Shown here: positions 22,459-30,015 of the stretch, in pieces | How the letters are laid out: each line of letters begins with the position of its first letter | Position numbering within the stretch: position 1 is the stretch's first letter | DNA from: an uncultured Thermomicrobia bacterium | GTDB taxonomy: Bacteria > Chloroflexota > Chloroflexia > Thermomicrobiales > JALYUS01 | Direction of reading: 5' to 3' | Assembly (NCBI GenBank): GCA_937968015.1 | Contig: CALBSO010000152.1 | Coordinates: 1 to 31,596 of the forward strand | Length of the DNA stretch: 31,596 nucleotides | Translations under genes and position numbers: made by a program | Notes under the pieces: model-generated | What the model was told of the DNA's origin: nothing | The model's database searches: none | Seen by the model: the letters and a program-made list of their open reading frames with translations, nothing else

Positions 22459-22689
22459 CTATGCTTCTTCTCGTCGTAGCTCTTCGTGCTTCTCGCGCAG
22501 GTAGTCATCGGTCGTGGCAGTCAACCCCGCATACTTGCCGCGCAGCGCGCGCGCGAGGTCCGCACGCGCGGGATTATGCACGGCAGCCGCGTGTGCGGCG
22601 AGATAGTTGAATCGTGTAATCGGCTCGTCAATCCCGGGTGGGCCGAGGCGTTGCTGCTCTTCCGCGTGATGTCGGTGCAGGCGTCTCAT
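22459..22689 (-). CDS. Putative antitoxin partner of the PIN-domain toxin
   Basis: A 76-residue hydrophilic protein just before the VapC-like gene. It has an Arg/His-rich start (MRRLHRHHAEEQQRLGPPGI) and ends in GKYAGLTATTDDYLREKHEELRREE, a charged helix of the type that wraps around PIN toxins. I do not see a clear AbrB or ribbon-helix-helix DNA-binding domain, so its class is unclear; the role rests mainly on position and size. ATG 22689 lies nine bases after AGGAGG; GTG 22692 lies six bases after it and is an alternative. It starts 13 bases after the class III transaminase stop, suggesting one transcript. Confidence 0.65.
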   Translation of the reverse strand: MRRLHRHHAEEQQRLGPPGIDEPITRFNYLAAHAAAVHNPARADLARALRGKYAGLTATTDDYLREKHEELRREEA

Positions 22690-22702
22690 CACGGCATCCC
22701 TC

Positions 22703-24055
22703 CTATCCCAACACTTCCGTGATCGCGTCGCCGACGATGCCGACGAGGCGGTCGGTCTCATCAGTGGTGAGGACGAGCGGCGGGGCGATGGCGATGCCGG
22801 TGTCGGAGCAGCGGACGATCAAGCCTCGCTTGCGCGTCGCGGCTTGCAATTTGTTGCCGACATCCGACGCCGCATCGAAGCGCGCCTTCGTTCGCTTGTC
22901 CGCGACGAGTTCGACAATCGCCATCATCCCCTTGCCACGCGCCTCGCCGACATTCGGGTGGTGCTGCAGTTCGCGCAGGCCGCCGAGCAGTTGCTTGCCG
23001 CGCGCCGCTGCCTTCGCGGGCAGGTCCTCATCTTCGATGATCGCCAGGTTCCGCAGCGCGACGAAGCAGGCAACCGGGTGGCCGGAGTAGGTGAAGCCGT
23101 GCATGAACATCTGGTCCGGCCCGATCATCCGCTCGTAGATTTCATCCGTCACACCGACCGCGCCGAGCGGTACGTAGCCGGAGGTGATCCCCTTCGCCAT
23201 CGCCACGATGTCCGGCTGGACGCCGTACTGCTGGACGCCGAACATCGTGCCGGTGCGCCCAAAGCCATTAATCACTTCGTCGGCAATGAAGAGGATGTTG
23301 TGCTTCTTCAGCACCGCGGTGATCGCGGGCCAGTAGGCATCGGGCGGCGGGACGACCCCACCCGCGCCCTGCACCGGCTCGCCGATGAAGGCGGCAATGG
23401 TCTCCGCCCCCTCGCGCTCGATCGTCTCTTCGAGTTCCGTGACGAGCGATTGGACAAACGCGGACTCGGACATGCCCTCGCCGTTGCGATACATGTACGG
23501 GGCGGAGACATGGAGGAAGCCCGGCGCGCGCGGACCGAAGTGCTGCCAGTAGCCGGGGATGCCGGTGGCGGCGAGCGTGCCCATCGCGATGCCGTGGTAG
23601 CCCATCTGCCGCGAGATGATCTTTACCTTGTCCGGCTTGCCGCCGATGGACCAGTAATACCGGGCAATCTTGAAGGCCGTCTCGTTCGATTCCGCACCGC
23701 CGGAGGTGAACTGGAAGTGATTGACCGGGCCGGGAAGCATCGTCGCCAGTTTGCTCGCCAACTCGATCACCGGCGGGGTGGCGAGGCCGAAAAAGGTTGG
23801 CTGGAAGGCGAGGCGCGCCAGTTGTTCCCTGCCCGCCTCGGCCAGTTCCTCGCGCCCGTGCCCGACATTGACATTCCACAGCCCGGCGAAGCCGTCAATG
23901 TACTCCTTGCCCTCGGAGTCCCAGAGTGTTGAACCCTTGCCCTCGGTCAGGATAAGCGGCCCCTCCTGCGCGTGCCGGTGCAGGTTCGTGACCGGATGGA
24001 GCATGTGCGCGATGTCTTGCTCAACGAGTGCGGTCGTTTCCCATGTCGCAACCAT
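22703..24055 (-). CDS. Class III PLP aminotransferase (omega-amino acid transaminase-like)
   Basis: A 450-residue fold-type I PLP enzyme. Asp259 (FIADEVINGFGRTG) binds the cofactor nitrogen, Lys288 (MAKGITSGYVPLGAV) forms the Schiff base, and Glu226 (IGEPVQGAGG) and the Gly/Ser phosphate loop around 118-122 (TSGGAESNE) are present. The N-terminal LHPVTNLHRHAQEGPLIL and GKGSTLWDSEGKEYIDGFAGLWN blocks fit omega-amino acid:pyruvate or related transaminases. The amino donor (beta-alanine, taurine, putrescine-type) cannot be read. The start ATG 24055 has AGGAGG nine bases upstream; the open frame to 24124 is unsupported. It follows the M14 peptidase gene by 111 nt and precedes the antitoxin-like gene by 13 nt. 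Confidence 0.92.
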   Translation of the reverse strand: MVATWETTALVEQDIAHMLHPVTNLHRHAQEGPLILTEGKGSTLWDSEGKEYIDGFAGLWNVNVGHGREELAEAGREQLARLAFQPTFFGLATPPVIELASKLATMLPGPVNHFQFTSGGAESNETAFKIARYYWSIGGKPDKVKIISRQMGYHGIAMGTLAATGIPGYWQHFGPRAPGFLHVSAPYMYRNGEGMSESAFVQSLVTELEETIEREGAETIAAFIGEPVQGAGGVVPPPDAYWPAITAVLKKHNILFIADEVINGFGRTGTMFGVQQYGVQPDIVAMAKGITSGYVPLGAVGVTDEIYERMIGPDQMFMHGFTYSGHPVACFVALRNLAIIEDEDLPAKAAARGKQLLGGLRELQHHPNVGEARGKGMMAIVELVADKRTKARFDAASDVGNKLQAATRKRGLIVRCSDTGIAIAPPLVLTTDETDRLVGIVGDAITEVLG

Positions 24056-24166
24056 GTTGATTCCCCTCCTGCTAACGGTCCGGTGTGACGATCTCGTGCG
24101 TGGGAGTGTAGCAGATTTTTTCATGAGCGTTCGGGGCGTTTTGGGCGGAGCGGGTGCCCCGGCACT

Positions 24167-25858
24167 CTACAAATCCAGCGCGACCGTCGCCCGATCCACG
24201 CCGCCTTTTTCGCTCGTGGCGGTGATGGTGACGGCGTTTGTCCCGGCCGGGACGCGGATCAGCCATTCGACGAGCCGCTCGTTCTCGATGCGCGCCCCGG
24301 GGTAGAAGCCGAAGAGGACGCTGCCGCTCGTCGCGCGGCCGTCGAGGTGGCCGATTTCGGCCTTCTGCTTGCCCATCAACACCTCGCCGCCCGCGATTTC
24401 CACCGTGACTGGCTTGGCGGTGCCGTTGCGCGTCGCGCGGTCGGAGAGGTTCGTCGGCAGCCAGCCGTGGTTCTCGATCAGCGCACGGACGATCCAGAGG
24501 CCGTTGCCGAGCGATTCCACCTCGGTCGTGCCGACGCGCACGAGGGGCGTCAGCGCCGCATATTGCCGGGTGAAGGTGGCGTACTTCTCCTCTTCTTCCC
24601 GCAAGAATTCCGGCGGGGCGTTCTGGCGGACGCGCTTGCTGTGCCAGCCGCCGATCTTCACTTTGCCCAACTGCGGATGATCGTGCGCATGCCAGTTCAC
24701 GAACCCCTCGCCCTTCAGATGCTCGTCGTTCCACTTCAGGAGCGCCACGCCCTCCTCTTCGGTTGGGTCGTGCAGCAGTTTCTGCTTCACGTCGGGAAAG
24801 GTGACGCCTGCCTTGCCGACGATGTCCCACAGCTCGGGCGAGATACCCCAGATACCCAGACCCTCCCATGTCCACTCGATGAACCCACCTGCCGCCGAGC
24901 GGGTGCCGCGTTCGTCAATCGCGGGGAAGGCGTCGTAGACGGTGATGTACGGGTAGCCGGTCGTCTCTGCTGCCAGCGCGCCGAGCGCCTTGTACACCTC
25001 ACGGTCTTTGAGCGGCATCGTCGCGTCGCTCGTCGCGCAGGGGGGCGAGAGGTTGACGCCGCCCGTCGTGTGGTAGTTGAGGATGCCGCAGATGTTCGGA
25101 TGATCCACGACGAACTGCGCGACTGCCCGCGTCTCCGGCTCGGAGAGCGGATACGGCCCGCCGCCCCGCTGCGTCGTGGACCAGTTCGCCGGATAGTTGC
25201 GGTTGATGTCCAGCCCCTCCAATGGCTTGGCGACGGTGACGGGGCCGCGCACGTACTTGTTCAGTATCCCCTCGGTATAGAGGCGGTAATACGCGCCGCC
25301 CGTATCGCCCGGCTTGCGTTTCACCATCAGCCGGGCATCCTGCTCGGAGATCTTCCATTCGCCCTTTGGGTCCGGCACGCGCATGGTGAGGATACGTCCG
25401 TCGCCGTCGAGGTCCTCGGGCGTCAATCCCTCACCCGGTTCCGGCTCCGGGTAGGGCCGGACGGAGGAACGGAGCGTGTACGGTGTCGTCAAATACCGTT
25501 CCGCGCCATCCGGGTTGACGCGAGGGAGGACGTAGAGTGTGCGTGTGTCGAGGAGGTCCGTCACTGCCGCATCGCTGCCATACTGCGTGAGCAGGTCGTG
25601 GATTGTGGAGAGCGCGACAGCGCACCCCGTCACTTCTCCGGCGTGCATGTTGCCATCCACATACAACGCCGGTTTCTCGCTCGCCGGGTGTTCAGTATGG
25701 TTCGTTATCGTCGCTGCCCAGATGTCGCGCCCCTCGTGCGATGTGCCGATGCTCTCCACCGCGAGCAGGCCGGGGTACTGCCGCTCCCAATCCCGCAGGA
25801 GCGCCGTCAGTTCGTCGTAGGTGTGAAAATGCGTCGGATCATACGCGATGCTCGCCAT
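24167..25858 (-). CDS. M14 family zinc carboxypeptidase
   Basis: A 563-residue peptidase without a signal peptide, so likely cytosolic. Zinc ligands are His72 and Glu75 (GNMHAGEVTG) and His263 (ILNYHTTGG). Substrate-binding Arg220 lies in DINRNYPANW and the catalytic glutamate is probably Glu342 (SPELWD). This gives a full M14 active site. An insertion around 140-200 contains EDLDGDGRILTMRVPD, an EF-hand-like calcium loop. The last 100-150 residues are a beta-rich domain (VTVEIAGGEVLMGKQKAEI, NAVTITATSEKGG). ATG 25858 has AAGGAG five bases upstream. The gene heads a minus-strand series with the transaminase and could help degrade peptides brought in by the importer. Confidence 0.92.
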   Translation of the reverse strand: MASIAYDPTHFHTYDELTALLRDWERQYPGLLAVESIGTSHEGRDIWAATITNHTEHPASEKPALYVDGNMHAGEVTGCAVALSTIHDLLTQYGSDAAVTDLLDTRTLYVLPRVNPDGAERYLTTPYTLRSSVRPYPEPEPGEGLTPEDLDGDGRILTMRVPDPKGEWKISEQDARLMVKRKPGDTGGAYYRLYTEGILNKYVRGPVTVAKPLEGLDINRNYPANWSTTQRGGGPYPLSEPETRAVAQFVVDHPNICGILNYHTTGGVNLSPPCATSDATMPLKDREVYKALGALAAETTGYPYITVYDAFPAIDERGTRSAAGGFIEWTWEGLGIWGISPELWDIVGKAGVTFPDVKQKLLHDPTEEEGVALLKWNDEHLKGEGFVNWHAHDHPQLGKVKIGGWHSKRVRQNAPPEFLREEEEKYATFTRQYAALTPLVRVGTTEVESLGNGLWIVRALIENHGWLPTNLSDRATRNGTAKPVTVEIAGGEVLMGKQKAEIGHLDGRATSGSVLFGFYPGARIENERLVEWLIRVPAGTNAVTITATSEKGGVDRATVALDL

Positions 25859-25875
25859 GCGATCTCCTTCTCAAT

Positions 25876-25939
25876 GGTAGCGTAGGCTTTCAGCCTGCGC
25901 TTCGCTCGCGCTCACAAGCTGGAAAGCCTGTGGGACCAC
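25876..25939. repeat. TAGCGYAGGCT repeat family, copy 1
   Basis: GGTAGCGTAGGCTTTCAGCC at the left, AAGCTGGAAAGCCTG at the right, forming an imperfect inverted pair. It lies just upstream of the M14 ribosome site, in the divergent gap to the DUF6176-like gene. The same unit occurs at 27375-27430. The rest of this 259-nt gap has a TATGAT-like box on the minus strand but no convincing -35. Confidence 0.65.
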
Positions 25940-26117
25940 ATTCCGCCGTGCAGCGGGCACGATCATAACATGGTAGAATGATGACCGGACGAGCGCGAAA
26001 CTGCATCGGATGAGTGACTGGCACAGTGACGTGCGAGGCCGGCTGATACGACGCGCCGTCATGTGTGGGAGGGGCAGCGGATTGCGCTGTCGAAGGAACC
26101 TCACGAGGGGGAATGTC

Positions 26118-26462
26118 ATGGATCACATCGGCTTTGCGCTCCCAATCCAACCCGGCAAGAGCGCCGCTGCCCGCGCCTTCCTGACCGAACTTGAAGGGCC
26201 ACGCAAGGGGCAGTACGCCGCCTCCGAGCGGAAAATCGGCATCACGAAGGAACTCTGGTTCTTCCAGGAAACACCGAACGGCGACCTCTTCGTCGCCTAT
26301 ATGGAGAGTGCGGACTTCGGCAAGGCGCTCAGCATGTTCTCGCAATCCAAAGAGGAATTCGATGTCTGGTTCAAGGAGCGCCTGGCGAACGCGACGGGCG
26401 TGGACCTCAACAACCCGCCGCCCGGCCCGCTGAGCGAGTTGCTGTCGCACTACGAAGCATGA
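26118..26462 (+). CDS. Small DUF6176-like protein
   Basis: A 114-residue soluble protein starting MDHIGFALPIQPGKSAAARAF. The sequence pattern (IQPGK, then ELEGPRKGQYAASERKIGITKELWFFQETPNGDLFVAYME, then FKERLANATGVDLNNPP) is that of the DUF6176 group of small alpha/beta-barrel proteins of unknown function. No catalytic residues are evident. The start ATG 26118 has GAGG within ten bases; upstream in-frame codons have no support. It is alone on the plus strand, divergent from the M14 peptidase and convergent with the ABC-2 permease. Confidence 0.75.
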   Translation: MDHIGFALPIQPGKSAAARAFLTELEGPRKGQYAASERKIGITKELWFFQETPNGDLFVAYMESADFGKALSMFSQSKEEFDVWFKERLANATGVDLNNPPPGPLSELLSHYEA

Positions 26463-26516
26463 CGAGCAACGAGCAATGAGTGACGAGAGAGGATCGAAGT
26501 CTCGTCTCGCTACTCG
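26461..26516. terminator. Inverted heptad-type repeat between convergent genes, possible terminator
   Basis: GACGAGA (26482-26488) and TCTCGTC (26500-26506) are exact reverse complements, 11-base loop. Flanking units (GAGCAACGAGCAATGAG left, CGCTACTCGCTCC right) extend the loose inverted pattern. It separates the DUF6176-like gene from the convergent permease gene and may act as a two-way terminator; it is also a repeat of the 14322 kind. Confidence 0.45.
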
Positions 26517-26524
26517 CTCCTTCG

Positions 26525-27349
26525 CTATGCCGCGCCCTTCACATCGCGCCGGTTGAAGATAACGACGCTGACGATCAGGAAGATGATCGCGTACGCGATG
26601 AGCAGCATCGCCGCGACCGGGACAGAGAAGAGTGCCTTGTTGAAATTCTGCGAGCGGTCGAGGCCGTAGGCGAGGGCGCGCTGGTTTGGGGTGAGGAAGA
26701 AGTTGACCGCCTTCGCCCAACCGCCGCCGAAGCCCGTCAGGAGGCTCGTCAGCGTGCCCTCCAGGATCGTGTAGCCGAGCACGACCGCGACACCCGCCAC
26801 GACTTGCCGCGCGAGCAGCGTGATGAAGAGGGCGAGCGCGAATCGCGTCGCGGTGCCGAGCGCCTGCACACCAAGCGTCTGCCAGAACTCCTGCCCGAAC
26901 GCACCACTCCATGTCATCGGCGCACCGTCAACCGCCGTCAGGAGCACGCTGAGGCCGACACCGAAGGCGACGACGATGACCAAACCGATGATCGCCGCGA
27001 GAAAGACCGCAATCGCCTTGCTCAACACGTACGGGATGCGCCTAAGCCCCATCGCCAGTTGCGTGCGCAACGTGCCGTACTGAAATTCATTGCCAACAAC
27101 GACGGCGATCGCGATGACCGTCAGCGTGCCCCAGAGCGCGTTGCCGGCGGAGACGGCAGTGCGCGCGCCTTTCGGGAGCAAGGCGTTGTCCAGCGCGCTC
27201 CGCGCCGTGCTTGGGTTCGTGCTGTGGTGGCCAATCTGATAACTGACCGTGAAGACGAGCGTGGTGATCGCGGCCATAATGCCGAGCATCCACCACGTCA
27301 TCGGCCGCTTGCGCAGTTTGAACAGTTCCGCCGCAATCATGCTGCCCAT
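26525..27349 (-). CDS. ABC-2 type transporter permease
   Basis: A 274-residue integral membrane protein with about six hydrophobic segments (near 18-37, 70-88, 108-132, 150-185, 190-210 and 245-265). The cytosolic N-terminus MGSMIAAELFKLRKRPMTWWML is typical of ABC-2 permeases of ABC exporters, as is GNEFQYGTLRTQLAMGLRR before the third segment. It pairs with the ATPase encoded 84 nt upstream on the same strand. Such exporters move lipids, antibiotics or peptides; substrate unknown. ATG 27349 has GGGAG at ten bases; ATG 27340 would remove three residues. A repeat (27375-27430) separates it from the ATPase gene. Confidence 0.88.
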   Translation of the reverse strand: MGSMIAAELFKLRKRPMTWWMLGIMAAITTLVFTVSYQIGHHSTNPSTARSALDNALLPKGARTAVSAGNALWGTLTVIAIAVVVGNEFQYGTLRTQLAMGLRRIPYVLSKAIAVFLAAIIGLVIVVAFGVGLSVLLTAVDGAPMTWSGAFGQEFWQTLGVQALGTATRFALALFITLLARQVVAGVAVVLGYTILEGTLTSLLTGFGGGWAKAVNFFLTPNQRALAYGLDRSQNFNKALFSVPVAAMLLIAYAIIFLIVSVVIFNRRDVKGAA

Positions 27350-27374
27350 ATGTGTGTCACTCCCTATCTCTGGT

Positions 27375-27430
27375 GGTAGCGCAGGCTGGCCAGCCTGCGA
27401 GAGACGTCGCAGACTGAAGCCTACGCTCCC
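27375..27430. repeat. TAGCGYAGGCT repeat family, copy 2
   Basis: GGTAGCGCAGGCT at the left and AAGCCTACGCTCC at the right form the outer inverted pair, with one mismatch. Inside, 27380-27399 is a perfect 20-base palindrome. It fills most of the gap between the ABC ATPase stop and the permease start, so it could alter the balance of the two subunits. Confidence 0.7.
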
Positions 27431-27432
27431 AA

Positions 27433-28437
27433 TTATGAGCGGCCGGTCGGCGTGCCTGGCTGCTGCGCGTCCGCGCCGACGAGGGCGAGGTAGATAGATT
27501 CGAGGCTCGTTTCAATCGGTTGCAGACGGGAGAGCCGGAGGCCCGCGCCGATCAGGGTGGCCGCGACATCGGCGGCGCACTCGCCCGTGCAGGTGATCTG
27601 TACGCCGCCCCCTTCGGGGCGTACCTCGGTGATGTACGCGGTCTGGCGCAGGAGATCCATCGCGCGCGGGATGTCATCCACCTCGAGGTAATGCGTGTTG
27701 TCGGTGCGCAGGAGGTCTTCCGTCGTACCCTGTTTGACGATCACGCCACGATTGATAAAGGCGACGCGCGTGCAGACCTGCTGCACCTCCGCGAGCAGAT
27801 GGGAGCAGAGGAAGATCGTCTTGCCTTGCGACGCCAGATGGAGGATCAGGTTGCGAACCTCGACCATCCCTTCCGGGTCGAGGCCGTTCGTCGGCTCATC
27901 GAACATCAGCAGTTCGGGGTCATTGAGGAGCGCCGCGCCGATCGCCAGCCGTTGCTTCATACCGAGCGAGTAGGCGCTGTATTTCCGGTCCGCCCGGTCA
28001 GTGAGGAAGACCTGATCGAGCGCCTCGGCGACGCGCGCCATCAGCACGCCTCTGAGCCGCGCGACGACGCGCAGATTATCTCGTCCGGAGAGGAAGGGAT
28101 AGAAGGCGGGCGACTCGATGATACTGCCGACGCGACGAAGCGCGCCGTACCGCCCTTTCCGTGTCGTCTGCCCGAACAGTTCGACATTGCCCGCGGTCGG
28201 CTCGATCAGGCTGAGGATCATCGCGACGGTCGTCGTCTTGCCGGAGCCGTTCGGCCCGAGGAAGCCGAAAACATCCCCCTGCTGCACGGCAATCGAGACA
28301 TCCTGCACGGCGGTCACGCGCCCATAGTGCTTGCGCAATCCGTGTGTTCGTAGCACGACCGGGGCTGTATCGCGATCATCGGCGATCTGCGCCATCATCG
28401 GCGCGCCAGGTGGCACGGTTTCCATCGGTTGCACCAT
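27433..28437 (-). CDS. ABC transporter ATP-binding protein (ABC-2 exporter type)
   Basis: A 334-residue ATPase. Walker A GPNGSGKTT (61-69), signature YSLGMKQR (156-163), Walker B LLMFDE (176-181) and the switch His213 are intact. The signature reads SLGMKQR rather than LSGGQ, as is usual in exporters of the DRA/CcmA/bacitracin-type group. The C-terminal 110 residues are the regulatory tail common there. It energises the permease encoded downstream. ATG 28437 has AAGGAG six bases upstream; the in-frame extension to 28527 is unsupported. A clean 27-base dyad lies 85 bases upstream (28522-28548) and may be the binding site of a repressor, though no regulator gene is adjacent. Confidence 0.93.
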   Translation of the reverse strand: MVQPMETVPPGAPMMAQIADDRDTAPVVLRTHGLRKHYGRVTAVQDVSIAVQQGDVFGFLGPNGSGKTTTVAMILSLIEPTAGNVELFGQTTRKGRYGALRRVGSIIESPAFYPFLSGRDNLRVVARLRGVLMARVAEALDQVFLTDRADRKYSAYSLGMKQRLAIGAALLNDPELLMFDEPTNGLDPEGMVEVRNLILHLASQGKTIFLCSHLLAEVQQVCTRVAFINRGVIVKQGTTEDLLRTDNTHYLEVDDIPRAMDLLRQTAYITEVRPEGGGVQITCTGECAADVAATLIGAGLRLSRLQPIETSLESIYLALVGADAQQPGTPTGRS

Positions 28438-28521
28438 AGCGTTCTCCTTCTCGTCACGGAGCGGTACCAATTCGTCCCCTTTGTACCGCGAAAAGTATCT
28501 CGGATGGCTATCGCGAGAGTT

Positions 28522-28548
28522 TGACACAATGAGGGCGGGATTGTGTCA
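28522..28548. promoter_or_regulatory. Operator-like dyad TGACACAAT-N9-ATTGTGTCA
   Basis: TGACACAAT (28522-28530) and ATTGTGTCA (28540-28548) are perfect nine-base reverse complements with a nine-base spacer. The length and A/T-rich core are those of a dimeric regulator site (GntR or TetR type). It lies 85-111 bases before the ABC ATPase start. No regulator gene is in the window. I could not place a good -35/-10 pair near it. Confidence 0.5.
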
Positions 28549-28564
28549 TGGGGAACCTAACCCT

Positions 28565-28593
28565 CGGCCCCTTCCTAACGCGGGAAGGGGCCG
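28565..28593. terminator. Strong GC hairpin downstream of the glycoside hydrolase gene
   Basis: CGGCCCCTTCC (28565-28575) pairs with GGAAGGGGCCG (28583-28593), a perfect 11-bp stem and a seven-base loop. It follows the glycoside hydrolase stop (28607, minus strand) by 13 bases. No T-tract is present. With its leading AACCTAACCCTC it is also a possible distant member of the ACCTCACCCCC repeat family. Confidence 0.5.
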
Positions 28594-28606
28594 GGAGTTC
28601 GGCAAT

Positions 28607-29926
28607 CTATTTCGGCATATTCTTTAGCGCGGTATATGCCGGGCGGGGGGACCAATCGCTGTTCAGGACGCTCCACGGGTATTTTTCATCGTTTGGCTGC
28701 GTGATTGTCGAGAAGTTGAGGTTCCAGACGAACATCACGCCCATCCACGGGTACGACTTGCCGAGTTGGAAGGCGCGCACGAGATATTGCGCCTGCTGCT
28801 GCTCCGAGACGAACTTGCCGTACTCGTATCCTTTCGCCTGATTCGCGGTTGTCCAGCCGAACTCGGTCAGCCACATCTTCGTTTGGCCTTCGCCGGCGTC
28901 CACCATCACCTTGCGTAATTCCTGGATGCGCTGGAAATAGAAGGAATTGTCGTTCACGAAATCGGCCTTGCCCGTACCGCTCACGTCGCAACCCTGCGGA
29001 TTGGCGGGGTAGGAGTGATCCGGGTCATTGCAGTTCGAGCCGGGGTGCGCGCCGAGCACATCGTAGTATTGCTTGATTTCGCCGCCATTGAGCGCGTAAA
29101 TCTGGCGGAGGTACTCGACCTCGTTGAGCGCGATGGAAGGGTTGTTCACGCCGGTCGGTGTCATGCCGCCAAAGACGACGACCGCCTTCGGATCGGTCTT
29201 CTTGACCGCCTGGAAACCCGCTTTCAGCACGGGCAGGTAGGCCGCGACGTTCACCGAGCCGCCCGTCTCGACGGCGTAGTTCTCCTCATTCCAGATTTCG
29301 TATGCCTGTACCTTGCCCTTGTACCGCTGGGTCAGGAAGCCCATGAAGTCCGTGAAGTCCTGCGTCTTCGTCGGCAGGCCGCCCTTCGCGCCGACCCAAT
29401 CGGGGGATTTCACGACACTGAGCAGGATTTTCAGCCCCTTCGCGCTCGCGCCGCTGACGAACTGGTCGAGTTGCGCCGTCGTGTCGTTGCCGTAGCTGCC
29501 TTTCTGTGGCTCCATCGCGGCCCAGGGAACTTGCTGACGCACCCAGTTGAATCCCGCGCCCTGCACATTGGCGTAGACTTTGTCACGGAAAGCGGGATCG
29601 CTGCTCAGTCCGCCGACATTGAACCCATAGCCGTCGCCATTGTCGCCGACGTGGAGTTGCGTGAGGTCGCTATTCGCTACGGCAGGCGCTTTCGTCGCGA
29701 CCGTCGTCGTGGCGGCGGGGGCGCTCCCGCTCGTGGCGGCGGTCGTCGCGGTGGCGATATTCGTCGGTGCGGGCGTTGGCGCGCTCGTCGGTGCGGCTGT
29801 GGCGATCACCTGCGGTGCGGCGGTTGGTGCGACCGTCGGCGCTGGTACGGAGGTTGCCGTCGGCTTGCTGCCACTGCCGCAGCCAACGAGGAGCACGATC
29901 ACGAAGAGCATGAACCAGCGTCGCAT
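28607..29926 (-). CDS. Secreted glycoside hydrolase-like lipoprotein (clan GH-A type)
   Basis: A 439-residue lipoprotein. Residues 1-16 are the signal with lipobox LLVGC (Cys16). A Thr/Ala/Pro-rich linker runs to about residue 85. The catalytic barrel follows, with the acid/base Glu214 in YEIWNEEN and the nucleophile Glu355 in MWLTEFGW, the pair and spacing of clan GH-A enzymes such as GH39, GH5 or GH30. FNWVRQQVPWAAMEP (126-140) and FVWNLNF near the C-terminus fit too. The glycan substrate is unknown. ATG 29926 has GGGA nearby; TTG 29929 is possible. It is on the same strand as the transporter gene upstream (90 nt), which might import its products. Confidence 0.87.
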   Translation of the reverse strand: MRRWFMLFVIVLLVGCGSGSKPTATSVPAPTVAPTAAPQVIATAAPTSAPTPAPTNIATATTAATSGSAPAATTTVATKAPAVANSDLTQLHVGDNGDGYGFNVGGLSSDPAFRDKVYANVQGAGFNWVRQQVPWAAMEPQKGSYGNDTTAQLDQFVSGASAKGLKILLSVVKSPDWVGAKGGLPTKTQDFTDFMGFLTQRYKGKVQAYEIWNEENYAVETGGSVNVAAYLPVLKAGFQAVKKTDPKAVVVFGGMTPTGVNNPSIALNEVEYLRQIYALNGGEIKQYYDVLGAHPGSNCNDPDHSYPANPQGCDVSGTGKADFVNDNSFYFQRIQELRKVMVDAGEGQTKMWLTEFGWTTANQAKGYEYGKFVSEQQQAQYLVRAFQLGKSYPWMGVMFVWNLNFSTITQPNDEKYPWSVLNSDWSPRPAYTALKNMPK

Positions 29927-30015
29927 CAAGTCCCATATCCTCTCACTACATCACCATCGCACCCGCGACACCCTACACCGGGGACATACATTATGGCAAG
30001 CAGGCATGTGGGGGT

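Noticed and set aside
24400..25860. Calcium-binding EF-hand protein from DLDGDGRI in the M14 peptidase
   Set aside because: Only one loop is present and no flanking helices can be argued; it is probably a surface calcium loop in an insertion and not a separate domain.
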